DNA of 64,000 nucleotides from Gnetum montanum (lineage: Eukaryota; Streptophyta; Gnetopsida; Gnetales; Gnetaceae): the NCBI GenBank assembly GCA_015680685.1, contig MNCI01036292.1:491254-555253 (forward strand), given 5' to 3'. Below the pieces are notes generated by a model. It was not told the origin of the DNA, did no database searches, and saw only the letters and a program-made list of their open reading frames with translations. The position numbers and the translations under genes were made by a program. Of this stretch, positions 48,201-60,431 are shown piece by piece (position 1 is the first letter of the stretch; the number at the start of each line of letters is the position of its first letter).

Positions 48201-48513
48201 AAATCCATAACCTTGAAGTGGTGCATTTCTCAACTCTAGTTCACTTTATTTTCTTGCTTATCATTACATTCTACATTGTTTTTGCTTCCTCGCATTTAAT
48301 AATTGTTATTTTACGCTATAAACATTTGTTTCCATATTAAATGTTTGCATAAGGTTTATTGACACTGACTATGTCCCTGTCTGATCGACCAGACTATTCA
48401 AGGTGCCTCATTTCCATTTTATCCAGCATAGCCCTCACATAGATCTGGGGTTAAAATTGTCTGACCAATGATCTCTCGGTGTTTTCCAGCCACCGACATT
48501 TTCGGTCACTACA
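45225..48513 (+). repeat. 3' LTR of element B, split by solo LTR G
   Basis: Begins TGAAACATAG and ends GGTCACTACA. The left part (45225-45950) and right part (47598-48513) together give an LTR of about 1640 bp. GCTACGCTA/TAGCGTAGC palindromes occur in the left part. A TATA box lies in CCCTATAAATACCCC (about 47846), followed by a run of TTGGCAAGTTGGCAAGT repeats. After the end the sequence is element D. Confidence 0.88.
45951..47597 (+). mobile_element. Solo LTR G inside the B 3' LTR
   Basis: A complete LTR of the same superfamily (TGAAACACCC to CACTACA, 1647 bp) without internal sequence. Flanks GTAGG (45946-45950) and ACAGG (47598-47602) are an imperfect 5-bp duplication. An 84-bp sequence is present on both sides (about 45866-45950 and 47599-47683), so it lies between two tandem copies. 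TATA is near 46915. It probably arose by recombination between the two LTRs of an inserted element. Confidence 0.85.
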
Positions 48514-49688
48514 GGTTTTCCCATGTGATTTTTTTTTTCCAAGGGAAAGAAAAGGTAGGTGAGGATTAGGAACGTTAGGGGCAGAAAGGGCTATAGGGGT
48601 GTTATTCTCTACAGTGCAGTTGTAGGGGCTAAGCATGGCACCAAGGGTGCATTTTTGCTATTACTTTTTCATTGTTGTATTTTTGAAAAAAATTCTTATG
48701 TAGCAGTGGAGTAGGGTAGAGCCATGACATAGCGTAGCACCATTGGTATGGGTGACATGGTCGCATGGACCACGGTGGGCGTAGATGTTAGGCAGCATGG
48801 CCATAAGGACAATGGTCATAGTAGGCACCTAATGCTTACTTCTCCTTGCAGTGGTGGAGGATGTAGGTTGCTCAATGTATGGTGGGGCAAAAAGGGTGGT
48901 AGGCAATGCATAGCATCATGGTAGGGTGTCATGCATAGAGAGAGTGTTGGGATAGTAGTAAAGACCTTTCTTCTTGTAAGTTGTAGTCAAGACTATGCTC
49001 TCTATCTTGGAGACATAGTTGATGCCAAGTGTTTGACAAAATGGTGTTTGTTCAACAGTTAGTTTTTTTTTGTGACTACGCTCTATGGAAAGTGTAGTTA
49101 GGGAGTTAGAAGTTTTGCAACTTGGGACTATGCTCTTTAGTTTTCTAGAGCATAGTCAGGGTGATCCAGAGTTAGAAAAAATTACGTCATCTCTAGACTA
49201 TGCTTTCCACCAAGGTAGCCTAGAGTTAGAAAACATTTGCTACTTTCCAAATTACACTACTCAAATTTAGAAAAATTTTGGAAAATTCTTGTAAACCATT
49301 CATAATGCTAAACTTACAAAACTTGAATGATGCCAACAATGCTAGAATTATGGGTGGATTGTAACCATGCTAAATTTGCAAAAACGTGCAAACCATAATG
49401 ATGAAAAACTATTATGACATGCAAATTGTAATAATGCTAAACATGTAAACATATGTGAAATGAGATACTAATCCTATGCAAAACATGTTGTACCTCAATG
49501 AGTACCAAATGCGTCAAATGTATTTGTTGACGTCCTATACTTATGGGGCCCTAGGGGCAGTAAAATATTTTTGCTAATTGTTGTCATGTTATGCTAATTT
49601 TCCTAAGCTTAATTTAATGTATTTTTGACAAAATTTGCATTCAATTCTATGTATACTAACACTTGATTTGTTACTCTTGTGGTTGCAG
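48514..49688 (+). other. Intron-like part of D asX upstream of exon 2
   Basis: No coding signal. It ends with a pyrimidine-rich stretch and GTGGTTGCAG at 49679-49688, a good 3' splice site at the same place as in A (5731-5737). Exon 1 and the promoter are not found; they may lie beyond the B insertion. Confidence 0.5.
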
Positions 49689-50085
49689 GGTGCTACTGAA
49701 GCCCATCTTAGTTGTCGTGGAGCTCATGGGCATTCTATGTTGCATGAGTGAGCCTATTCCTAATACTCCTACAATGGATACGCATGTGCACTATCAAGCC
49801 ATGTGGTTCTAGCTGAGGAACCATGAGTTCTTGGAATTCCTACTGCAACACTTTAGTATGATGATGTCATTACTCTTAGTGATGGACGTTGCTAGTGCCA
49901 TCATAAAGACATTGTTTCTCGGGGTTAACTGGGACATTTTGGTGTTCATGTCTAATGAGCTCATTGCTAGTGATGATGGAGTAAGTGGTTCAGGGAGAGG
50001 CCCCAAGTACGCTCGTCCCTTATCCAAGATTTGGTAGATGACAGGGTTTAGTTGCTACAATAAGAGAAACATCCTCTTTGTTACT
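49689..50085 (+). pseudogene. asX relic of element D, exon 2
   Basis: Aligns at protein level with exon 2 of A and C: the stretch starts GAT.. after the splice site, contains LQHFSMMMSLLLVMDVASAI and ends near CYNKRNILFVTV. GTATGA at 50086 is a plausible donor where A has GTGATT. Element E begins 48 bases downstream, inside the intron. Function unknown as for the other copies. Confidence 0.65.
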
Positions 50086-50133
50086 GTATGAGTGCATACT
50101 TTGTTTTAAAACCCACTTAGAACTATATACTAT

Positions 50134-51041
50134 TGATGAGTGGCGAGGTACCCCTACACTCAACCATACGAAACGAGCGTAGCACGTGCGATCCGGTCGA
50201 ACTCCGCAGACTAAATTCCTAAACGCCCCATGGAACACTTGGGGTTAATCATTCGTTGTCTTCCCAGTCTTACTTGTTGTTGTCACGGTGTATGGTTAAG
50301 TAAGTCTGAGGTATATGATTTTTTTGGTCTTTTATGATTTTTCTCCTATGCTAAAGAGTGAAGGGTTGAGAGACTAACTAACTCTAACTAAGGACCTAAG
50401 TCTAAATTAACTAGCGTCATCCGTTCCCACTTACCGTACACACCCTGAACTATGCAACTGTGGCTACCAAACGCTAATCGTTACTAGGATCACCACACGT
50501 AACGCATGTGCTTGAAGTCGTCATACTGAGGCACTTAACTAGCCTAAGTGTGATAAGCAGCTGATTCCTTAACTAGCCATACACACCCGTAGGTGCTCGT
50601 AGCTAAGTCGTACTTATCCCACATTCTAGGAGACAAAGGTGAGAGAATCTAATCGCGATGAGTAGCTGATTCCTTGATTAGCCATACACGTTCGTCAGCG
50701 CTCGTAACCAAGTCATACTTATGCCATGTTACTAGGAAAGCAATAAATAACAATAAATTAAAACCTATCCATGCACTGCAAGGTTTATCCACAAAGCTCA
50801 TCTTTATTTCTGTACACAACTTGCGTTCAGGTACAAAGCTGCTTGAATAAAGAGTCGTTCACTTAAGGGACTCCTACTGCGGGCACATGGAAAACATTCT
50901 ATCTTTGGGGTGATCAATCTACCAGAGCTTCGCTACTTTATGCCTAGGATGTGGAAAAAGTGGAGTGCCGTCTCTTATTTATAGATTTGGCAGCGGACCG
51001 CGATATCGCGTATGCAATATCGCAGGGGAAGCGTCTCATCA
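50134..51041 (-). repeat. 3' LTR of element E
   Basis: 908 bp, TGATGAG at the left edge to CTCATCA at 51041. It matches 56594-57285 closely. The right edge (the start of the LTR in its own direction) holds one copy of a GATATCGCG-type palindrome (51000-51024) just upstream of a minus-strand TATA (about 50976-50985). The sequence beyond 51041 reads CATGGGGTA on the minus strand, a plausible polypurine tract. Confidence 0.9.
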
Positions 51042-52977
51042 TACCCCATGACTGAATGAAAACTCGTCCTCGAGTTCCTTACAATAATATCAGGTAGGTA
51101 TGGAATTATTGAGGGGAATGGAACTAATGGGATGACATGTGAATGGATCATTATTACAAGACTTGACAAAATTGGTGTTCATGACAAGGGTGAATACCTT
51201 ATTACATTGACATCAGGCCACTTTTGGCAGCTAAGAGAAAAGAGGAGAGAGAAGAGAAGAGAAGAAGAGAGAAGAGTCTTGCTGCTACCAACGCCTAGAT
51301 TGCGCCTTTCATTGTCCATCCATAAGTGCATCATCAATACTGCTCCTTGCATAGCAGCTTCAGAACTTCTCCATTCCAAGTGCTTCCTCCAGATCCGGTT
51401 CATTTTTGCATGATCGCCATCTGCACACACAACATAGTCTTATATTATCAAGGGTAAATGAATTTCAATGTGATTATAACTTGCTTCAGTGTAAGTCCAT
51501 TGGCTGAGTTGTGGTATGGCTGATACGGATCTGGAGATATATAAGTGATGACTACCGAAGGTGTAGGGGTTAGGAAGAAAAATGAAAAAATTCAAAAAAA
51601 ATCGGGGCTTAGGAGAAAAATTGAAAAATCAGGCCCCGTACCCCCATGACTAATCGCGAACCTTTGGTAGAGAGAGAATGGAGAAAGGAAAGGAGTAAGG
51701 AAGAGAGATAAAAATTGACAACTAGGACATCGATAAAAGAGATGTCAAGATGGAAATGAACAAAATAAAATAAAATCAATTGCAAAATGTTTAAGGCAAA
51801 GAAGTTAATGGATGTACCAAATAGGAATGTCAGTGGCTCCTCCCCAAAGCAGGCTCATGCCCTTAGTGCCCTGAAAATCCCACATTCAAAGAGTCTGTAG
51901 GCCCTGGGAATGTCCTTTAGAACAAGAGTTAAAGTCTTTACCGTAAGAATTTACCAAAAAGAAAACAATGTATCGACCAAAATATACACTAATGATACAA
52001 CCGGCAATGAGGTGAATAGTGGAGAGAAGGGTGGAGAGAAGAAGATGGAATGGAATCCCAAGGACAAGGTGGTGGACAGCCCCTTGTGTGGTTCATGATT
52101 AATGTGACTTGGCAAATCTCATTCCAACTCTGGCCTCAAACCAACCACATCCAGTGACTTTGCATCAATACACTTAGTTAAACCATCCACTGGAGTAACA
52201 AGAATGCATCTCCAAGAGCCACCATCATTCCGACGAAACAAAGGAGAGAATGGGAAGTGAGAAGGGCCTTAGTTAGAGGGAACACTTTGGTTCCATAACT
52301 AGTGCTTGCAGCCCAAAGTTATTTCGTCTAAGGGGTGTGCTTTGAATCCTCACGTGGGGTTTTTTTTTTGTGTTTTGTGTTTTTATGTGTGGGGACCACA
52401 CCATGCAAAGACTTCTTATTTTTATTGTCTCAGCTTCCGAAGAATGGGTAACATCGGAACGGTAAGAAAACTCAAGAAGAAAACATCCAAGCACCCAAGT
52501 GAATGGCCAACACAAATGCATCAAGTTCCCTTGAAGTCACACCCTTTTCAAACCTCGAGTCCTTCCTTAGTTTGAGAAGTACCCAGTCACCGATTCATTA
52601 AAGTTCTTATCAGAAGGGAAACTGTACATGCCCAAGCCAAGAAAAACCATAGACTTGATGGATGGATGGATGAAGTGGACTCATTGCTTGCCATATCAAA
52701 AGAACATACCTTAGTGTCAACATTGTAACTTAAAGGTAAAAACCAAACATTAGCAATCAATGAAAAAAAGTTCATCCCATCGGCCTGAACACTTATTGGA
52801 TGGCAAACTTATAGGGTGGATGACACACATACACACAAATAATAGAAAAATACAATGATGTTGTAAAACAAAAACAAGAAAAGTTAAAGGAATTTGTAAA
52901 AAAAAAAACATGTAAAACAAAAATGTGTAAAAAAAACATGTAAAAAAAACTGAAAAAGAACTGAGGGCCCCATATGA
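51042..52977 (-). other. Noncoding 3' part of element E
   Basis: The region between protease and the 3' LTR, about 1.9 kb, where pol would be in an autonomous element. Read in three frames on the minus strand it shows no RT, RNase H or integrase motif. Purine-rich and A-rich patches are at 51235-51275, 51575-51620 and 52840-52960. Confidence 0.7.
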
Positions 52978-53796
52978 TTAGCATAGGTTGCCATCTCCCC
53001 CATGACTGAGTTGTAAGGGAGAGATCTGAAATAATGAGCATCTGTTCGAATTTCTTAGAAGTGCCCAACTTCTCCCAAATGATGATCGTAGATTCAGGAG
53101 TGGAAGTTGGTGGCGCTCATGTTCCAATGTATATATGCTTTCATTGTTAGCATGAGTTATCTCCTCAGTTCGTCCCATGCATATTTGTCTGCTCCTTTGA
53201 GCTGTCAACCATGGGGTGTCTACTACAAGTTGTGTGGTTGCTACATACAGGCATCTTTGTGTTTCACTTCCATGGGTACACCTCTCACATGGAGACATTT
53301 CCTCCATGTCATCACTTGATGAATCACTGTATGTGATGCATGGAACTTTCCTCTTCTCGATCTTTCCACATATGTTTATCTTAGAGATTTCCATGGAAAG
53401 ATCGTGGATCCTAAGGCATGCGTCTACTGTACTTAGCCATGCCCTTCCCATTATAATTGGGAAGTTCCCTTCGTTGTTGTTAACTTCAATCACCAGAAAG
53501 TTAGCTGGGTAGGACCAACCACACACAGTGGTAATAACATCCTCCACCAATCCTAAGGGAATGGTGATGGACTAGTCTGCCAGCTCTAGTTGGATGTTGC
53601 TCTTCTTCAGTTGTGGCAGGTTCCAGGCTTGATACATCTTTTGTGAAATTAAGTTGACTCCAGAACCTAAGTCAAGAAGAGCTCGATGTGGTGCATTTCC
53701 AGTGATCTGTAAATAAATAAAGGGACTCCCAAGATCAGTTAGTTTCTTGGGAAGGTGGCCAACCTTGATCCAGTCAATTACTGTATGTGTTAACAT
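52978..53796 (-). pseudogene. protease of element E
   Basis: Retropepsin-like protease in two open pieces (53796-53572 and 53550-52978) split by a stop near 53570. The active-site block reads LLDLGSGVNLIS at about 53680-53645, where the Athila type has DLG(A/S)-(V/I)NL. The later FPIIMGRAWLSTVDA block (about 53465-53420) is the second conserved part. It is nearly intact, so E is younger or better kept than the Tat copies. Confidence 0.88.
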
Positions 53797-53814
53797 AGCC
53801 GTATGTGTTATGCC

Positions 53815-56319
53815 CTATTGGACTGAAGGGTTCTCCGAAGTGTTAGATGTTAGAGGAGTGTACATGGCCTCAACCACTTGTTGTTGCGAGATTTTATCTG
53901 GGCTTTTGGTTCTGAATTAAGGTCTTCTCTTTTTACAGTTGTTAGAACCAGCAGTAGGTTGGATATTTACAGCTCTCACAGCATGACATTGCTGCAATTG
54001 AGGAGGAAGTTCCCCTTGCATTGTTGGAGTAGGAGGTGTTACGGGAACTACTTGAGGTGGAAGAGGTGCGGATGGATTAGGAAGATGGTGTGGGTATGGA
54101 GTGTTCCCCGACAGAGAAGGAGTCCTTCTAAAGTACTCCCGAGCTTGGTAGTGACGGTTGGGGGTTGCGTGATCCATAGAGTCACTTGGAGAAATCGGCT
54201 ACTGCACATAATAACCATAAGGATCGGGCTTCCGGTAAGGGTACTGTTGTTTTGGCGGTGGCATCCCCCATGACTGTGGGTATTGCCACTACTGATGCTG
54301 TCCGATGGGCTGTGGTGGAGTTCCACTTGGATAATACATTAAGGGTTGGTGGAACTGCCTTGGGTTACCTTGTGGATAAGGTAACCTTCGGGGTGTTTAC
54401 CATTGGTCGAGTCTTGGATTTAGTGCATACACCCCAGACTCCTATAGATGTGAGATAATGGGGCAACATCCCTTAGGATGTTCATAGTAGCAGACCTCAC
54501 ATCCACCATCCTCATCTGAATCAGAATCTATAGCCACATCGGAGTTAGTGATTTTTCCTTTACCCTTGTTATGTGCAGGGCCTAAATCTCTTCGCTTTGT
54601 TTTGCCTTTGTGACTACTTTGCTCAGCCTTAGACTCTTCTACAATTTTTAAGATGGTTTCAATCTTAGAGTCTAAGGAACTCCATACATCGTCTACCTTA
54701 GCCACTATTTCTGTTGTTAATTTTTGGATCGACAAGTTCTTCCGGTTCACCAACTCTTCAAGTGGTGACTCATCCTCTTCATCACAAAATTTCACTCCCT
54801 TCTTTTGAAGGGAGGGATTGCGGTTGTACTCTTCTGCACTTTCCCTTTTGCATAGCTCACCTTCTTTGTTTGCTACTTACTCCAACAAAATTTCAACTTC
54901 ATGGGCTCTAAGTTGGGAAAGTTTTCCTTGGGCATAAGTCCCAAGAGTTCTTCTCGTTTCATTCCTTAGCCCATCCACGATGTGGCGAAGTTGATCCCAC
55001 TTAGCGTACCCATGGCTCGGGCAACGATGTAACAATGTATAGTAGCAGGACATGGCAACATCCAAGGATTCATGATAACCTTGCTTCTAGCCTTGGATCT
55101 CCTTATGCAAATTGGACACTCTGGAGTACGTTTGATACTTTTCGTTGAACAGTTCTAGCATCGTACTCCACCTCCTGATGGTTTCTGGTTCTAAGGACCG
55201 GTACCAGCTCTCTGCTTCTTTGGTGAGTGTCCTTGGGAACAACTTAGGTTTTTTCCACTCACTATCTATATTCTGCAAGGCACAGGCATCGTGGAATGCC
55301 TGTAAATGATTTTGAGGATCTTCATTGTATCCCCCTTCAAATCATGGGATGTTGTCCATGTCTAATCGTTTGATTCGACTATCCTTCAAATGCCTTGTGG
55401 GAATCCTAACTACCTCCGTTATGTTAAGCATACTTCAGGTTGCGAGTAGGGGCTCATCATGATCATCTCTGTCATGACGTCTATGATGTCTTCGTGGTGG
55501 TTCCCTACTCTCCCTACGTCCTTGCCCTTGTCCTAACTCTCGACCTTCCTGTCGAGGTCTTTCTTCCTTTTTACTTTTATCCTCACATTTATGTTCATGG
55601 TGGCTGCACCCAGATGTGGAAGGAGAGGGTGAGTGATGTGAAGAAGGGGAGGAAGAAGGGGAACCATTGCCATGACGATGTTTCTTGCCTTCTCTTCGGC
55701 TGCTTCAGCCCCAATCGTTATAACAATCAAAGTGCCCGTCCTTAGCGTGAGTGGTTGTTCCCTCTATGAACAGTTGTTGCTCACGAGCATCAGAACCAAT
55801 GTTATGTATCGTTGATCATAGGTTCTGATACCTAACCTCCTCATCATCGTTAGGAGGGGGAACATCGTTTGCTAATGAACCCGTGATAAGGGGTTCATCA
55901 TCTCCTATTTTGCTAAGGACATGCGAGGCTTTGCCCTTCAGAAAAGTATGTTGACTCTCTTACCTTAAGTCTCTCATACGTTGGGCATCTATGGGATAAT
56001 AATCCCTCATGTCAAAATCTTCCGCATCGTATTCAACGAAATGATCTGGCATGCCAATCTGTACTAAGGCACGGAAAAGCATGCAAGAGATTGATCGATC
56101 TGGGGGTAACACGATGTTACCTTGCAAATCTCTCCATCGTAGTTGCTCATCTTGATGGAGAACAAAAGTAAAATTAGGAATATGCTCATTGGAATGAGTA
56201 TATGTCATCTTATATTGTTTAGGACTTGGCTGATTCTGGTTATGTTTTATGTGTTGCTGACTGTCTCTAGTATGGTCCTTAGGTGGCGAGTTGCTCTTAT
56301 GAGAAGAAGGCATTTTCAC
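53815..56319 (-). pseudogene. gag: gag of element E
   Basis: Minus strand from the ATG at 56319 (MKMPSSHKS). The N-terminal part has DYYPIDAQRMRDL (about 55990). An Arg/His/Ser-rich region with RRHHRRH follows (about 55730-55470). The capsid-like part is at about 55370-54880 (LTKEAESWYRSL, RWSTMLELFNEKYQTYSR, VSNLHKEIQG). The linker is acidic and Lys-rich. A zinc knuckle CEVCYYEHPKGCC lies near 54485. A Pro/Gln-rich tail carries HPNPS-like repeats (54330-53917). A few in-frame stops break it. It would build the particle; any enzymes must have come from elsewhere. Confidence 0.85.
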
Positions 56320-56416
56320 CGGTGTGCTATTTCACCATTAATTAATTTTTATCTTTTGATTAACCTGAAGGTTCATTAAGGCTCACAATGATGTGAGTGA
56401 TATCCCTTATGTTCTA

Positions 56417-56593
56417 NNNNNNNNNNNNNNNNNNNNNNNNNNNNNNNNNNNNNNNNNNNNNNNNNNNNNNNNNNNNNNNNNNNNNNNNNNNNNNNNNNNN
56501 NNNNNNNNNNNNNNNNNNNNNNNNNNNNNNNNNNNNNNNNNNNNNNNNNNNNNNNNNNNNNNNNNNNNNNNNNNNNNNNNNNNNNNNNNNNNN
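56417..56593. other. Assembly gap (N)
   Basis: 177 N at the junction of the E 5' LTR and gag leader. By comparison with the left LTR, about 295 bp of LTR before GTTCCCACTT are missing, so the gap length is probably underestimated. Confidence 0.95.
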
Positions 56594-57285
56594 GTTCCCA
56601 CTTACCGTACACACCCTGAACTATGCAATTGTAGCTACCAAACGCTAATCGTTACTAGGATTACCACACGTAACACACGTGCTCGAAGTGGTCATACTGA
56701 GGCACTTAACTAGCCTAAGTGTGATAAGCAGCCGATTCCTTAACTATCCATACACACCCGTAGGTGCTTGTAGCTAAGTCGTACTTATCCCATGTTCTAG
56801 GAGACAAGGGTAAGAGAATCTAATTGCAATGAGTAGCCAATTCCTTGATTAGCTGTACACATTCGTCAACGCTTGTAACCAAGTCATGCTTATGCCGCGT
56901 TACTAGGAAAGCAATAAATAATAATAAATTAAAACCTATCCATGCACTGCAAGGTTTATCCACAAAGCTTGTCTTTATTTCCGTACACAACTTGTGTTCA
57001 GGTACAAAGCTGCTCGAATAAAGAGCCGTTCACTTGGGGGACTCCTACTGCGGGCACATGGAAAATATTCTATCTCTAGGGTGATCAATCTGCCAGAGCT
57101 TCACTACTTTACGCCTAGGATTTGGAAAAAGGGAAGTGCCACCTCTTATTTATAGATTTGACAATGGACCGCGATATCGCGTACGCGATATAGCAGGGGA
57201 CGACTCGATATCGCGTACGCGATATCGCATGGGATGTGATATCGCGATGGCTGCGATATCATGCATGCGATATCGCATCTCATCA
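56594..57285 (-). repeat. 5' LTR of element E (partial)
   Basis: Aligns with 50430-51041 and then carries extra palindromic units. The left edge is in the gap. The right edge CTCATCA at 57285 is the LTR start on the minus strand. A TATA box is at about 57146-57155 on the minus strand. Confidence 0.9.
57170..57277. repeat. CG-rich palindromic repeats upstream of the E promoter
   Basis: Three to four units of the self-complementary GATATCGCGTACGCGATATC type within about 110 bp, directly upstream (minus strand) of the TATA box. The other LTR of E has one degenerate unit. No such sequence is seen elsewhere in the window. Confidence 0.9.
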
Positions 57286-57290
57286 ACTAC

Positions 57291-60200
57291 GTTAGAGGAT
57301 AAGCACTTTTATGATTTTTACAATGTGTTCTTTGCTATTGGTTCATGCTAAGTTGCTAACTACACATGCTTATTGCTAGATTTAGAGTTAACAAGCAGGG
57401 CCTACATGATGAGAGGGATGCTCTAGCCTTGACCTACACCACTCTATAGGTGTTCTCCTCTAGCACAAATTTTCATGAAGTTGTGCTCATGCAAGTGGGT
57501 TCTGATCTAAGGGCCTACCCTACCTAGTACCTAAGGGCATATGAGTGGTACAAGACCTAAGGCTAGTTGGATGAGGAGTGGGCTACTTGTAAGCTCAACA
57601 TGGAGGAGATGCTTGCACCACCATCTCCATCTTACACTCTGTTTATACCACATAAGCATTTACCATTTGGCTCTTGTGCTTGCTCACATGCTTGTTGATT
57701 TACCTTTGCATGATGTTAATGTTTTTTTTCCTCTATTGTAGTGGCAGTTGCTTTAGGCAAGGTGACAATGGTCATCACAAGTTTCACGAAAGCCATCCTC
57801 ATCATGAAATATGATGATGTAGAGGGTGCATAGAATTAGTTGTGCTACTAAGCCTCAAATGAATTGACCACTAGGCTCACATGCATTGGATTGATGGACC
57901 TATTCTTGGCCCTTAGCTAGAGCATTCCAGTGGCTAAAATGAGCATGATCATTAACTCCTTTAGCAATGACATTAGGCATTTCATCACCAAAATGCACAG
58001 TGTGAGGGTAGTGCTGGACATCAATGAGGCCTTCTTTGCCAGATATTTTGGAATCCTTACTAATGGCCCATTAGTTATTGATAAGAATAGTAGGGAGGTA
58101 GACCACAGAGGGGAGATTAACGGCTACTTGAGGGTCACTCGATCTCACAAGGGCATAACCATCAAGGATGTGCTAGTGCCTAAGGTTTGAGAGCTCTACC
58201 CTCTCTTTCATGCTCATGTGTTTCTCAAGTTTCTCTCCTAAGGGAAAATTCTTGGGATAGAGAAAGCGTGGATGATAAAAGAGGTGTTGTAGGAGTACAT
58301 GCAATTTAATTGGGCTTTCTACATCACCATCGACTTGCATGTAGAGATCACTAGGCTACGCTTCAATCTCCAAGTGAGGTCTCACATACACTTTGCATTC
58401 TTTGTAGGGTATCTATGAAGGTTTGTAGAGCTCTTGGTGGTATGTGATGGTAAGTGATGGGTGGTATAGTACCATGAGTAGCTATCAAAACTATGGATCA
58501 AACATATGTTCACAACCACTCATGCTTAGGATCCCCTAGAGGGGATCACTGAGTCATTGTTAATAATGACCAAAGATCTCATGGAGCATTCACGCTATTC
58601 ACATGACAGCATAGTTGAGGGTCCCCCAATTGGCATTGGGGATGTGAACAAAGTGAACCACTACATTGTAGATATGGTAGGACCATCCAAGATGAAGATT
58701 AAGAGTCTATGCCCCGTAAAGGAGGTTGATCCTGAGGTTGGATGAGTAAGTAGTAAGAAGATCCATCTTAAGTTTTATAAATTTTTCACAAAGGTTGTAG
58801 GTTAGTATGTTTAACTTAGATTCATTGATTGTATGAATGTTTATATTTTATATTTTTTTGTGCTATATTATGCTAATGTTTGTAAGTTACTGAAGTGGGA
58901 GAAAGGGCTACTAAAGCAGTGATGAAAGTAGAGGATGTGCCCCCTCAAGCTGAGGAGGTGGAGGCCTATAGAGATGGCTTGCACAAGGCCATAGACACCC
59001 TTGAGAAGTTGGAGGAGGGGCTGCTACACCCTGATGGGGGTGATTTTGATTACCTTTTTAATGATGTATAGTTGGGAAACCCCCTACTCTTATGCTTGAG
59101 GTCCTACTAGGTGAATGCCTTGGATTACCATCTATTGTTACTCTTTTGATCTAGAATCTTTGGCTATTTGATTGTATGTTGATTACATTGTTGTGCTGTA
59201 GCCGTAGATGTGCTTGCCAATGGTTCAACATCTACTTATTGCTTGAAGCCATGGGTAGATATGCCTAAAAATATTGCCTTCATGGATGGTGTTGTGAAGG
59301 ACATGGTTGACCACCTATAGTGGGTAGATCCTAAGCTCGGTATGTGCATGATGTTTTGCTTTACTTATGTTGCTTTATCGATTGAATGCTTAGCCTTTTT
59401 GGCCAATTTTGACTTGCTTATTACATGTCAATAGGTTCCAAGCTTCACTAGGATTCAAGTAGAGTGGAAAAAGTGGATGGTATCCCTAAGTTCCTCCTAA
59501 AGTGGAGCAAGTATCTCATTGTACATACAAGGTAACTAGAAAATGCATGCTTTCCTATGTAAAAGCATTATGGATGTGTAGGTGCTCAAATGAGAACTTG
59601 TGGAAGCATGTGCATGAGCTCCTAGAGAGGGTGATGAGCCAAGACACAAAGATTAGGGATCTTTAGTCTTGATATGATGTTCTGATGGCTTGGTCATAGA
59701 GAGATAGTAGTTGGCAAATGGCCAAGATCAATTATGCTCAGTACTGGTTAACCATCTAGGGAAAAAATGAGGACATCTAAAAGATTATCGAGTAGTGGCT
59801 ACAAATGGATCTGCTTACCCAAAAGAACTATGATTGGGAAAACTATAGCACTAGGATATATAGGTGGGGATAAACTCAAAAGAACCACAAGCACTAGTAC
59901 AAGCATGAGCGTGATGCATATCTAAAATGGTACAAAGAGGAGTCTGTCGAATGCTGCTACCTTGAGATGTTTCTTAAGGCAACCAATGGGAGATAGGCCT
60001 ACAAGCTATTTTCTTGTCATATCGTGATGAGTGGTTCTTCCAAGAGGTAGATTGCCACCCCCTCAAGAGAGGTTTCCTCTACTACCTTTTCTATGGAGGC
60101 CCCCGCATGGACTGCCATGGAGAAATGCAAGACCGTTGCAGCGGTTGACTTTGGCTAGGAGGATTGGCGATAGCTATCTGAGGTTGAAATTCCTTGACAC

Positions 60201-60431
60201 TTGGAGAATAGCATTGATAGATTTCCTCCAGACATGGTCGATGCAAGATCCTCTTAGGTTAGTTTTTTATTTATCTTTATTCTTTTCCTGTTAGTTTGTG
60301 TATTGTACATTTGCTTACTGATTGTTCATTTTTTTGCTATTTTATCGTAGTAGGAACCAGGTGATGTTGTAGGCCCTAGTTGCATAGTGGAGAAAGAGAT
60401 ACCTCCACCACCACCTAGCATCACTAGTTGA
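57291..60431 (+). pseudogene. asX relic of element D, exons 3 onward
   Basis: Continues after E. Exon 3 starts after TTATTGCTAG (57379) and matches A exon 3 (KQGLHDERDALAL, LDEEWATCKLNMEEML). Exon 4 starts after CTCTATTGTAG (57741) and runs to about 58745, with LMDLFLALS, HSVRVVLDIN, FGILTNGPLVIDK and DLMEHSRYSHDS, all aligned with A exon 4. Further parts: GDFDYLFNDV (about 59040), LKPWVDMPKNIAFMDGVVKDM (about 59245-59310), and a helical segment near 59590-59900 (LWKHVHELLERVMS). The last exon, after ATCGTAG near 60350, is proline-rich and stops at TGA 60429-60431. Several stops exist. Intron positions agree with A; the intron sequences do not align. Confidence 0.7.

Larger units (their letters stand above)
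8756..48513 (+). mobile_element. Element B: 5'-truncated Tat-lineage element, interrupted by C and G
   Basis: Parts in order: truncated gag and protease (8756-12207), short repeat array (12337-12640), asX on the minus strand (12810-17546), spacer repeats (17866-18297), pol (18437-20376), element C (20377-41777), the rest of pol (41783-43309), the 3' array, the 3' noncoding region, and a 3' LTR (45225-48513) that carries solo LTR G. The leader, the 5' LTR and the gag start are missing at the junction with A. Where alignable by eye, its asX protein is closer to that of A than to that of C. Confidence 0.85.
50134..57285 (-). mobile_element. Element E: gag-protease-only LTR retrotransposon inside an intron of D
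   Basis: Flanked by ACTAT (50129-50133) and ACTAC (57286-57290). LTR ends are TGATGAG and CTCATCA, a 7-bp inverted pair. Coding is on the minus strand: gag, a basic region, zinc knuckle and protease. No reverse transcriptase, RNase H or integrase is present between protease and the far LTR, so it depended on enzymes from another element. Gag and protease resemble Athila-type plant Ty3 elements more than the Tat family around it (protease LLDLGSGVNLI). Size is about 7.15 kb including a gap. Confidence 0.9.
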
